Source: Purshia tridentata (lineage: Eukaryota; Streptophyta; Magnoliopsida; Rosales; Rosaceae). Taken from it: a stretch of 43,085 nucleotides of DNA. Shown piece by piece: positions 33,240 to 43,048 of this stretch (position 1 is the first letter of the stretch; each line of letters starts with the position of its first letter). The stretch spans positions 1 through 43,085 of the forward strand of contig QANT01002452.1 of the NCBI GenBank assembly GCA_003254885.1, read 5' to 3'. The notes beneath the pieces were generated by a model. The model did not search any database. It was not told where the DNA came from and was given only the letters and a program-made list of their open reading frames with translations. The position numbers and the translations under genes are program-made.

Positions 33240-35311
33240 ACCCTCTTTCGGCAGCTCCAAACCTAAAACCCCAGTGAGTGTTATCATCAGCAACTCCAAG
33301 TCGATTTTTCCATAGTCGAAGACCCTCTCTATACAACCCATGCATTAACTGGCAGAGCAGGTTTGTCTTGTCCTTCTGTTTGTTTGGATAGTTGTGATCT
33401 CAAATTTAAAGTCGCTCTGTTCTGGCTCATTCATTCCTTCATTGACGAGGTGTCGGTGCCTCTTCAGAAACTTTAGGGGAAACTGTAACAATTTGTTGTA
33501 TTTTGCATGCCTGAAGTAAAATGTTCATGCTATTTTTTGTGGGTTGTTTACACCAATTTGCTGTTTTGGGCCAAAATGTATTTCCTTCTTTTTCGTTTCT
33601 TTATGCTGTGATTGGTTGAGCATAAATATTGGGTGACTGGTTGATTGATTATTCATTCTTTGTTAGCACAAAGATCAGAAGAAGACTTGCGACCCATAAT
33701 TTCTATATTTATGATATATTCTGAATTCTTTCCTTTTTCTTTTTGTTTTCTCAGTAACAAAAAATATGTTAGTCTTTTGAGAGTTGTATTAACCGACTCT
33801 GTGAAGATCAAGTTCTTAGTCTGATATAATATTTTGGAACTGAATAGTTACAAATGGTTGTCATGGTTAACATAATCTGTTCTGATTTGTGATGCACATT
33901 AGTAACAATGGAAGATTACTACATTGGATTACATTTACTTCTACTCTACCCAAAAAAAGAAAAAAAGATTACTTTACTTTTATGTTGATCCCGAAAGTGC
34001 ATATCCTACACTTCATTCTTATTTTCTTTGAATATAAAATCAATTTTTAAAGATTCAAGTATTGGGTACACAGATTGTAAAATTTCTGCCTACACTCAGG
34101 AATCTATGTTACAGTTTCCTTGTAGTCATTCAAACTTGTGTTTTCAGTTTTCAATGTCCTTGACATGGATCATTATTTGTGTCCTCCTCGATCTTGAGTG
34201 GCTTTTTTGGGTTTCTTTTTAGTAGTGGATTAGATGGGAGTACCTTGGGCTGCTGTAATGGTTAACAGAATCTGTTCTGACTTGTGATGCACATTTGCAA
34301 CCATGAAATATTACTACATTAGATTGCATTTACTTTCATAAGAGGTCACGAAAGTGCATATCTTACCCGTCATTACAAAATTTCTTTTTGTACGATATCA
34401 CTTTGTAAGGATTAAGTCAGATTTTAAAATATCTGCTTAGGTTCAAAGTTAAGAATATATTGCAGTGTTTTAGGTTTCTTATTAGCAGTAAGTTTAAATG
34501 GGAGTGCTTTGGGCTGCTGCTTGTAATATGCCGCTACTTTTCCTGTATTTTTAATACATTTAATTTCTAGAGCCACCATTTTCATAATCTGTAGACTCTG
34601 TTATTTTTATTTATTTTCTTCTATTTTCTTATTTTCTTATTCTCTTTTAACCTTTTCTTCTTCCTCTTCACCGTTATAATGTTATTTGGGTTGGTTTTGC
34701 TTCAATTTTTTTGAGTTCTTCACATTTTGGTTTTCTCTGTAGCTATATGCACATTATGGAGTTGTGTTGCTAGTGTTTCCATTTTTCCAGTTCTTCACTT
34801 TTCTTCTGATTTTGTGTTGTCAGCAGATTTAAGGTTTCATATTCTTTTGGGATTGCTTTTTGTATAATTTTTTTTGAATGATCTTGTTGGATGACATTAT
34901 GCTTGTTGGGATTCCTATTTAAGTTGGATGATCTTGTTGAACTTTATATGTTTTGTGGTTATTAAATAATTTTTTTAACTGTATTGTTTTTTTTATTATT
35001 GCATTTTATTTATCCTAGTAATTTGGTTCCCGGAAGGCTTATTTATGGGTTGCCTTGTGAGATATAAACTTGGCCTCTGAAAACACTGATATATTCTTTT
35101 CTGTATGTAGGAATAAATTTTACGTGATCATCTTTCTTGCACCTCCATTGTATAAATATTGGTATTTCTTTGATCTTACTTACATTTGTTTTTCTTGGGC
35201 AGTGAAAAACTTGCTTCTTGCCTCCCCTTGTTGTACGCCCTCAAGAATTGCTGTACCAGTTTGTTTCCTATATATAAAAAAAGAATTGTATCATTGGCTT
35301 TCTTGTGACAG
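33240..35311 (+). other. Probable 5' leader exon and first intron of the YqaJ-like gene
   Basis: About 33240-33360 is a GC-richer, CT/CCTAAAACCC-containing leader-type segment ending in GCAG|GTTTGT. The next plausible acceptor before the coding exon is CTTGTGACAG at 35311, giving an intron of about 1.95 kb. The intervening sequence is T-rich, as expected of a plant intron. It includes a partially duplicated passage (about 33860-33970 and 34250-34370) sharing TCTGTTCTGA.TTGTGATGCA. No other gene is visible inside it. Confidence 0.5.
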
Positions 35312-35367
35312 ATCCTACTAGTCAGAGAAACTAAAGCTGCCAAATTTTTTCGACTCTGAGTCCTAGT

Positions 35368-36192
35368 ATGCTTGCTACCCACAGAAAAATTCTCAATCGT
35401 TATCAGAAATTTGCTGCGTCTGAAAGTTATCCTGTTCTTAATTCAAGTGGTCTTCAGCATTGGTTTAAAAATTGGCAAGGACTCAGAAAACATAAACTGA
35501 CAGCAAGCACTTTTGCTGCAGCTATTGGCTTTTGGCGTCGCCGAAGAGTCCAGCTCTGGTTAGAGAAGATTGGTGCAATTGATCCATTTGCTGGTAACCT
35601 GGCTACCTGTTGGAACAATATCAAAGAAGAGGAAGCACTTGAAAGATACAAGCTGATAACTGGAAATCGTGTCTTGTTTCCTGAATTTCAAGTGTATGGT
35701 AATATAATCCCTGGAGATGATTGGCTAGCAGCTTCACCAGATGGGGTGGTTGATAAGCTGGTATTCGGATTGCCTTCTCGAGGAGTGCTGGAGATTAAGT
35801 GCCCATTTTTCAATGGAGAGTTGAGCAAGGCTTCCCCTTGGTCGCGAATTCCTCTACACTGTGTTCCACAGGCTCAAGGTATAATGGAAATCACCGACAG
35901 GGACTGGATGGATTTCTATGTTTGGACTCCTAAAGGAAGTAGCCTGTTCAGGTTATACCGGGATGCAGAATATTGGAATGTGTTAAAAATGGCTCTTTCA
36001 GATTTTTGGTGGAATCATGTTCAGCCAGCGAGGGAGATGTGCGGTAAATCTTTGATTACGGATCCCCTCTTTGAATCGCTCATGCCAGCACCCAGGCATG
36101 AGTTGTGTAGTTATATAGTTTATGAAAGCAAACGCATTGTTGATAGCTCCAAGTTATTGATGCGCGAAGTCAATGGACAACTGCAAAACTGA
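35368..36192 (+). CDS. YqaJ-type PD-(D/E)xK nuclease-fold protein, 274 aa
   Basis: A single 275-codon exon lies behind an in-frame stop at 35332, with MLATHRKIL as the first ATG. The protein has the YqaJ viral recombinase / lambda-exonuclease-like core. Helix 1 reads LTASTFAAAIG (residues 44-54), and a conserved N..EE.AL..Y follows (84-94). The catalytic motifs are Asp125 in ASPDG, Glu142-x-Lys144 in LEIKCPF, and the Gln motif PQAQGIME (167-174). All the expected active-site residues are present, so the fold should be catalytically competent. Plants have a small conserved family of such proteins, annotated as restriction-endonuclease-like, several of them organelle-targeted; their role is not established. 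The start lacks an obvious transit peptide, so an additional 5' coding exon is possible. Confidence 0.85.
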   Translation: MLATHRKILNRYQKFAASESYPVLNSSGLQHWFKNWQGLRKHKLTASTFAAAIGFWRRRRVQLWLEKIGAIDPFAGNLATCWNNIKEEEALERYKLITGNRVLFPEFQVYGNIIPGDDWLAASPDGVVDKLVFGLPSRGVLEIKCPFFNGELSKASPWSRIPLHCVPQAQGIMEITDRDWMDFYVWTPKGSSLFRLYRDAEYWNVLKMALSDFWWNHVQPAREMCGKSLITDPLFESLMPAPRHELCSYIVYESKRIVDSSKLLMREVNGQLQN

Positions 36193-36283
36193 TGCATCTA
36201 TAACCACAGTTTAGGCCTTCAAATTTTTTGGTTCATATTGACTCATAATCCATGTCAGGAGAAAAAGAGATTCAAACATCTCT

Positions 36284-36475
36284 TGCAGTCGTAGATTATT
36301 TGCGATGAGAGGTATTTTGTGCAGTCACGCCATAAAAATCTTTCAAGAGGTCATGGGCATACTAGAGATTCCTAGTCGGTATATTCTTAAAAGATGGACA
36401 CAAAAGGCAAGAGCTGAAAGTGTAGAAGACTGCATGGGAAGAACCTCAATGTACTCAAGCATTACTTCAAACTAA
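36284..36475 (+). pseudogene. FAR1/FRS-like (MULE transposase-derived) SWIM-domain fragment
   Basis: Translation on the plus strand gives RGILCSHAIKIF followed by EIPSRYILKRWTQKAR, the signature of the SWIM zinc finger and following helix in FAR1-related and MuDR-type proteins. The first half of the CxCxnCxH motif is damaged: C-S-C has become C-S-R (codon CGT at 36290-36292). Upstream the frame is closed by stops and no DNA-binding or transposase core is found. The frame ends at TAA 36473-36475. It is a decayed fragment, just 92 bases after the YqaJ-like stop, perhaps inside its 3' UTR. Confidence 0.7.
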
Positions 36476-38305
36476 CCCCACTGCATATGCCTTTACATAT
36501 CACAATTCGCAAGCTTTGAATGACATTCCTTCTAGTCAAGTATGTGTTAATATGTATTTCAAATACTTTATATTTTTTGGTTAAGTGTGAAATATATTTT
36601 TTTGCCTACAATTTCATAACTTTTCTAACAAATATTTTGTAGGAGTTAGATTTGAATGCAAGTGATGAAGGACCAACGCCTTCCAAGTTCTTATTAAATT
36701 CTTTTGCTTGTCTGCTCCACTCTGCTGTAAGTTGAGTTGAACTTTAGAGTGTCAATTAAGCAAAAAATTATTTTTTTCAGCTGCATTAATTTTAATTTTA
36801 GAGTATCCTGATTATGTAGTAAAGGATTTTTTCTTTAATTAAAAAAAACTGATTATTATTATTTATTGTGATGTAGGTTGTTGTCTTTAATACTGTTTGG
36901 CTTGAGCAGTAGATTATATCTTGGAGGGCCATGGTTGGAATGTGATCTTGTAGAACAGATTGTTTCACTTGTGCATTCTTCAGAGCAGAAACCTTGTAGA
37001 ATTGGTTATTGGAAATCTGTTTCATTTGGCTTCAGATTCTGTGTTCTAAACTTACCTGGAATTCTTAAGCTTCTAATAATTTGATCAATTTCAATTTAGT
37101 AGCTTGGCATCTCATTGAAATTTCTGAAATTTGTTAACTTTGTTGATGTTTTTCAATTTAATCTCTCTTTTTGTACAAATTATGACAAATGCGCATTTTA
37201 TTTCATCATTTATTTTACATACTGAAAATACAAAAAGTCCCAAACTTGAATTCCATTCACAGATCAACCACTATAACATTTACAAGAATTGAAAAGTGAA
37301 TTTGGTATAGACAACCCTTTTTTGAAGAGTAGTGAGTAGTGGGTTTAAATTTAGGCTTCACTTTGAAGAGAACTAATAGAACACAAATTTTGGAAAATAC
37401 ATACTTTAATAATTTAATTCATCATTTCTTTTACATGTTACAGGGTCTTAAAAATCTAGCACTCTTCATATGCTATTGAAATAGCCATCTCTGAACAACA
37501 TAATCCCATGGTAGTAGTTTCACATCTTTTTGAAAGGAAGTACATTCACAAACTGCATAAACAATATTAGAACATGAGGCCAATTGAAAAAAATACAAAT
37601 TTCTCAAAAATCTCAATAAGTCATGATAGACAAAAATAGGTAATTTCACAAAACACAAAATTTAAGTAAAAACATCTCACATCCCAAATTCTATAAGACA
37701 ATGAAAGAGTAGAGAATGAAATCTTCAATTTCACTCAGTGGATACTAATGCATTAGCTACCTAAAATTAACTAAAAAAATGAATTAAATACATTGATCAG
37801 ATGCTTGCTTCTATTGTTTAACACATTGCTTCTATGCATCAGAATCCAAAAATAAATTTTGGAAGAGGAAAGAGGATAAATAATCAAATAAAAATGATTC
37901 AACAAAACCTACTACAAGAGAAAAGGAAATTCAAGTGCAAATCAAAAGTACCCACTGTAAGAAAATCTTAATTTGAGTGCAGAATCAAAAGTCCCCATCC
38001 ACTGCAAGAGAAAATTGGATCATGTTACAAAATTAATCTCAAGAATCAAAATCATATAAACATTAGGCAACCCCATTAACTAAATAACAAATAAAATGGC
38101 AGTTGGGTTTTAAAATCATGCCACTATGGAGGGTGAAGTGAACATAAAGGAGATGAGAGCTTAAGAGGATACCCAACACTTTCAAACTCTTCAAAGTTTA
38201 GATCTACAAGACGAGATGAAGGGGACAGAAGTTGAGTTTAGAGAGTGAGACAGAGAAGCGGTGGAGGGGAAAATGGCGATCGACGAGGGAAGCCAAACAT
38301 ATGAA
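36476..38305. other. Intergenic stretch, no supported gene
   Basis: A few open segments (for example about 36640-36735 and 36878-37084) could be more remnant of the FAR1-like fragment but show no recognised motif. The remainder is AT-rich. Confidence 0.45.
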
Positions 38306-39031
38306 GGCCCTGTTTGGGATTGTAGTGAGAAATCCAAAAACTGTTGTGAGTGACAATTCTAGGTCACTCACAACAGTTTTGGTATTTGGTAAAAATTCAA
38401 AAACTGTAGTAAATGGCTATTTGAAGTCACTCTAGTCACTCACTAGAGATATTCATTACAGTTTGAAACATGTTTTTCAAAATTGTAGTGAGTGACAATT
38501 GTGGCCAAAATTATTTTTACCCAATCTATCCTCACTTTTTTAATAAAATGACAACCGTTATCCTCCTTTTTAAACTATGATATATATATATATATATATA
38601 TGTATGATGTATATGATGGTGGATTTACTTTTAATATGGCCATTTTATATTGATATTACTAATTATGATATTTTATTTGTACCATTGAAATTAAAATATT
38701 CTTACAAAACTAATATGCATACTTACTTAATAATTTGTTTTGTGGTCTGTAATTTTAATGCTAATATATATAAATTTGTAGACCAAAAACTATAAACTAA
38801 TAAAATGCCCTTTTTTCAAATAAATAAGTCAAAAAAAAGTTCAGAATCATGTCTATTTTAGTAATTATGAACGGTTACAGTAATTTTATATTATAATTTA
38901 CCAAACACCTTCATACTACTTTTGTACTCACAGCACTTTTGAAAACATAGTTTACCAAACACTCAGCTGTTTTACTTCACCGCTTTATTACTTCACTGCA
39001 GTTTTTTCTCACTGCAATACCAAACTAAGCC
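38306..39031. mobile_element. Non-autonomous TIR element, 726 bp
   Basis: The left end GGCCCTGTTTGGGATTGTAG(TGAG) pairs with the reverse complement of the right end, GGCTTAGTTTGGTATTGCAG(TGAG), at 19 of 24 positions. The flanking trinucleotide GAA is present on both sides, compatible with a 3-bp target-site duplication. The GGCCCTGTTTGG-type terminus and 3-bp duplication suggest PIF/Harbinger, but the duplication is not the usual TAA/TTA. Subterminal repeats of GTAGTGAGTGACAATT occur inside. A (TA)n run lies at 38579-38601. There is no transposase. Confidence 0.65.
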
Positions 39032-39542
39032 GAAACCTGTTGTATTTTCATCTCGTAATTTTTTATTTTACATTTTCTGTTGTTTTATGTTTCATGTGAC
39101 AATTAATTTGTACTAAATGATTAATTAATTGAGTAGCACCCTTAATCAAGATCATTATAATTTTGGGCTGCTACAATTATAATGTAGTGCGATTTGACTT
39201 TGAGTTGTTGAAGTAGCCTTGTAACTATTCGAAATTTCGAATAAATGAGATATTACGTTAATTGAACAAATGGATTCCTTGGGAGTGCCTTAACTCAGTT
39301 GAGGAGTTAGCGTGGAGAGGACAGGACAAGGAGTGAGAATCAAATGAAGAATAAATAAATGTTTTTTTGTATCTGGCTAATTAAATGTGAATGTTATATA
39401 TATATATATATGATCAAAATCAGAAAAATAAATATTTTTACAATTTGTATAAAAACTAATTTGTAAAGAAACCCAATTTCCACATAAAGAAAAACTGTTC
39501 GGCTATTTTCTTCATCAGCTTGGTACAATAAATATTAAAGTG
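39032..39542. other. AT-rich intergenic stretch, nothing recognised
   Basis: It contains a short (TA)n run near 39397-39411. No gene or clear repeat is seen. Confidence 0.5.
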
Positions 39543-39860
39543 TTAATTACAATTTATTCAACCAAACTATTGGGGGCCTTGCACTTTATCCCTAAACTAA
39601 ATTTTTTGACACTTTGCTTTCCTTTAAAAAGTTTCATCACATAACCCCCTTTCGTTAAAACAATTCAATTGAGCATGGCATTCTCTCTGACTGCCACATG
39701 TGCAAAACTAATGGAGAATACAATTTTTTTTTAATGGATTTGGTTGGGGCCTTTTTTTTTTGACGGAACATAGTATGAGGGATGCCAAAAAAAAAATGTC
39801 AAAAATATTGATTTAGGGGCAAAGTGCAAACCCCCATAGTTTGGGGGGATAACTTGTAAT

Positions 39861-41094
39861 GGAAAATTTTATATAAACCCAACAATTTTATTTTTTTACC
39901 CAACCCCATTTTAATACATGAATGAACAACTTTGTCCTATGGTAAAATGACTATAAAGGACATTTCATATTTTTTTTCAAAAAAGTTCAAACTTCTTTCT
40001 ATACTCAACATTTCATTTCATATCTCTCTCTCCCTATGTTTGAACATCATTTTCAAGCTTGAGCCCTTTCGTGCATCTCTCTCTCTCTCTCTCTCAACTA
40101 AACTCTAGAGTAATTCTTGTCCTTTATCATTCAATTAAGATTGTTTTGATGAATGGAGAGTCAAATTGTTGTTTGAGAGCATTCAAATAAGGGTTGTGTG
40201 CAAATTTTTTTCGCATTTAGTGCATTTTTTTCATGTTTCTAAACACCATGAATGAATCTGGGTTCACACAATATTCGATCGTCAGTCATTGAACATGATG
40301 ACATTATCCGATGAGCTACAACCAAATAATGATAGGATATTTGACAAGTATCCACTGAATATAGTTAGGATATTCAACATGTGCCTACTGAATATGATTA
40401 AGATATTCGGCAAGTGCCCAACGAATGATTTGTGAGCAAAATCTGGGCATGATTCAAGTGCATAAAATCAAAGACAAAATTCCAAAGACAATTATGGGCA
40501 AATACAAAGACAATTTCATAGAAAATCATGTACAACAATATTATATGATTCAAAAATGCGTAAATTACATCCAGACTAATTCGGAGGGAGCCACTAAATG
40601 AGTCACAATTGCTAGAAGCCCCTTGTCGAATAACAAGCACATATTCGAAGGACGCATGCCGAATACTGTGTGAACCTAGAAAAATAACCCAGCAACTCCA
40701 CCCCCAGACATCAGCTTCCATACTACCTCCTTCCCCCACCCACCCAGCCGAGGTCGCCTTCCCCCACTATGTTTTTCCTTCTCCCTTTCCTCCTTTCTCC
40801 TCCCCTCACCCTGTCGTTATCTTCCCTCACCCTTTCTCTCTCTCTCTTACCTTCTCCTCCTCCCTCGCAGAATATGGGCATAACCCATTGGTGATGTTGG
40901 ATGTGTTGTGTGTGAAATGTTGGGTGAGAAGAGAAATTGAAAAAAGTGGGTTGGGTATTATTGACTAGTAAGGGTAGCATGGTATAGAGTTGAGTTAAAT
41001 GAGAAAAACTTAAATTCAAAAAGTGAGTGTTTTATAAATTAAGAAGTTGGGTAACAAAAAACAATTGTTGGGTACCATATATATAGAATTTCCC
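39861..41094. mobile_element. Non-autonomous MULE (1234 bp) with 9-bp target-site duplication
   Basis: The left end GGAAAATTTTATATAAACCC and the reverse complement of the right end GGGAAATTCTATATATATGG match, and both continue with CCCAACAATT.T and TTACCCAA. The flanking 9-mers are ACTTGTAAT (39852-39860) and AATTGTAAT (41095-41103), 8 of 9 identical, the size expected of Mutator-like elements. The inside holds GC- and pyrimidine-rich cargo (about 40600-40870) and a 33-bp repeat at 40334-40432. No transposase is visible, so it resembles a Pack-MULE. The origin of the cargo was not recognised. Confidence 0.8.
40334..40432. repeat. 33-bp repeat, three units, inside the MULE
   Basis: Units start at 40334, 40367 and 40400. 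Each reads approximately AGGATATTCAACAAGTGCC followed by ACTGAATATGATT. Further single AATATTCG / CGAATA words continue up to 40660. Confidence 0.8.
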
Positions 41095-41107
41095 AATTGT
41101 AATTAAT

Positions 41108-41590
41108 CCAATATTAGGAAAACCGCAATAAATAAGGCTAATAAAATCTTACTCGGTATTATACAGCCTTTGTTTTTTTTTTGGGATATTGCTTGATAAG
41201 TCCATTTGGACACTTCTATAGTTCATTAAGTCAAAATACAGAAAGATATAACCCTGCCGGTCCATTTTTAAAAAAATCAGGTGCTACAGTAACGGCGTTA
41301 TTGTAGCACACTACAATACTTTTAAAAATTGTTACTGTTTAGACAGTAACAATTCTTACTTTGCAAAAAAAATAAAAAATAAAATAACTTATACAAAATT
41401 TACATATTTTTTCTTGTATATACACAAAAAATAACATAAAAACAAAAAAAATGAAACTGGTTTTTATTTTTTATTTTTTATTCTTTCATATCTAGAGTTT
41501 TTTTTTACTGTTGAACATGACCATTAACAATTATATTCTGAACCAAATTAAAAAATTGCAACTTTCTATTAGAGAACAATCATTCATTGT
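41108..41590. other. Intergenic stretch with two hairpins
   Basis: A perfect 11-bp stem with a 4-nt loop lies at 41328-41353 (ATTGTTACTGT ... ACAGTAACAAT). Its stem is the same as that of the downstream minisatellite. A weaker hairpin (TGCTACAGTAAC ... GTTATTGTAGCA) lies at about 41283-41309. No gene is seen. Confidence 0.7.
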
Positions 41591-41816
41591 TATTGTTACT
41601 ATCAAACAGTAGCAATCACCCTATTGTTACTGTCGAACAGTAGCAATCACTATATTGTTACTGTCGGACAGTAGCAATCACCATATTGTTACTGTCGGAC
41701 AGTAGCAATCACCATATTGTTACTGTCGAACAGTAACAATCACCATATTGTTACTATCAGACAGTAACAATCACCATATTGTTACTATCAGACAGTAACA
41801 ATCAGGTATTGTTACT
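41591..41816. repeat. 31-bp minisatellite of hairpin units (7 copies and a partial)
   Basis: Units start at 41591, 41622, 41653, 41684, 41715, 41746 and 41777, with a partial unit at 41807. Each unit is TATTGTTACTGTCGGACAGT followed by AGCAATCACCA with small variants. It folds as an inverted repeat (ATTGTTACTGT / ACAGTAACAAT) with a 3-nt loop, separated from the next by a TCACCA-type linker. Confidence 0.95.
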
Positions 41817-42389
41817 TAAAATCCCCTGCTTAAAAATTGAATGTGTACACACACAAAACATTGATCCCAACTGTTACATATACATATACAGAGATAGCGA
41901 AAGCCGCCAAAAATCATTAGAGAAGCTTCGTAGAGACAAATCTATTCAACAAAAAAATGACTTGTTTTTTGGAGCTCACTAATATCAACTTGCTTGTTGG
42001 CAGATCCAACTCAATTTCTCGAACCTGTGTGGCAAAATTTACAAAAACTATATGAATAATCATAGCAGCAGTCCTCCTGAAATTTAGAATATAACAAAAA
42101 ACTATAGGAAATAATGCAAATAGCAAACAAATAAAACATATGCCTAGCTTTTTCTCGAAGTTAATTAACTGTGAGTTTCTTATTAATTGAGCTTTTAAAC
42201 ACGTATCTACTGAACATTTGTTCAATTAATACGGTGTAAGACTATAGTGAAGCTGCCAGCATGGGGGTTGATGTAGAAAAAGTCAATGGCATTGATTAGA
42301 ATACGTCCAAAAGATGTTGTTGCTGGTCTGATAGATCATAAAAACAAAAACCATCCACACCAAGTAGTTTACACAATTTAGAAACTTAC
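41817..42389. other. Stretch downstream of the AP2 pseudogene
   Basis: On the minus strand, GCCACACAG at about 42026-42034 could be an acceptor followed by an open segment (VREIELDLPTSKLILVSS) down to 41936, but it does not match the AP2 family. The missing end of the second AP2 repeat was not found here. Confidence 0.35.
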
Positions 42390-43048
42390 CAAATGTCCCA
42401 AGATAAAGGTCCTTGTTTCCTGCTACCCTGCCAATCCGAGCTTGACATCTTCCATGTTGGTGATTTCTGCAGAAAGCCAAAATGAGAAAATAAACTGGAA
42501 TTAGCCCAAAAAAGTTACTTCAACCTTAAAATTTGGGGTACAATGCAAAGGAAAACCAAGCAGAACCTTGTTACTACTTGGTAAATTGAAGCCCCCCTTG
42601 AAAATTCACTGCTTTTCCTAAAATTCAAAGGAACACATGAATACTATTCTGAAAAACAGAACCTTGTTACTACTTGGTAAATTGAAGCCCCTCTTGAAGA
42701 TTCACTGCTTTTCCTGAAATTCAAAGGAACACATGAATACTATTCTGAAAATTTAGAAGCATTAGGAAACACTAAGAATAAACCAGAACCTCTACCTTCT
42801 CAGATGCACAACATATTCCTGCTAGCTCATATTTTTCATTTCTTCAATTTGTGCTCTGTAATTTTCCAACTGTCAAAAGACCATTAAATGAAATTTCAGC
42901 TACCAAAAGCTTCAAAATAAAATGATGGAACCCCAAGAAAGAGTTGAATATCAACCATATGGGGAAGTTTACATGTGTTGTAGGGCCCCAGTACTTAAGG
43001 GCAACAAGATCATAAGCTCTTACAGCTCTCGCTTCCATATCATAGCCC
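42390..43048 (-). pseudogene. AINTEGUMENTA-like AP2 transcription factor pseudogene with a duplicated exon (partial)
   Basis: Minus-strand exons, in order: 43048-42961 is the end of AP2 repeat 1 ([20 protein letters not shown]). 42869-42796 is the linker ([22 protein letters not shown]). 42713-42663 and 42617-42567 are two copies of the 51-nt exon coding KSS...SRGASIY.VVTR. 42466-42390 is the start of AP2 repeat 2 ([20 protein letters not shown] then LGTFG). The order, phases and sequence are those of ANT/AIL factors, nearest ANT by the linker and LGTFG. Disabling changes are an in-frame TAG at 42822-42824, a donor changed to AT after residue FP (42960), YRG altered to YQV in both exon copies, and WQARI altered to CQARI. 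The rest of repeat 2 is not found. The 5' part lies beyond the window. Confidence 0.85.

Larger units (their letters stand above)
39543..41107. mobile_element. MITE interrupted near its right end by a MULE
   Basis: The left terminus TTAATTACAATTTATTCAAC continues CAAACTAT...GGGGG...TTGCACTTT. The right arm, reverse-complemented, reads TTATCCCCCCAAACTATGGG...TTGCACTTTG and ends at 39860 in ...ACTTGTAAT. The missing last bases, TAA, are found at 41104-41106 after the inserted MULE. Joining across the MULE gives a terminus TTAATTACAAGTTATCCCCC, matching the left end at 24 of 28. Net length is about 320 bp. No coding content. Confidence 0.75.

Noticed and set aside
41591-41816. Regularly spaced repeats resembling a CRISPR array
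   Set aside because: Units are contiguous 31-bp repeats with no unique spacers, in a plant nuclear genome without cas genes. It is a hairpin minisatellite.
10209-43048. SEU and an ANT-like gene in one window as a functional cluster
   Set aside because: SEU and ANT interact genetically in Arabidopsis ovules, but here the ANT-like locus is a pseudogene 24 kb away with unrelated genes between. Coincidence is the simplest reading.
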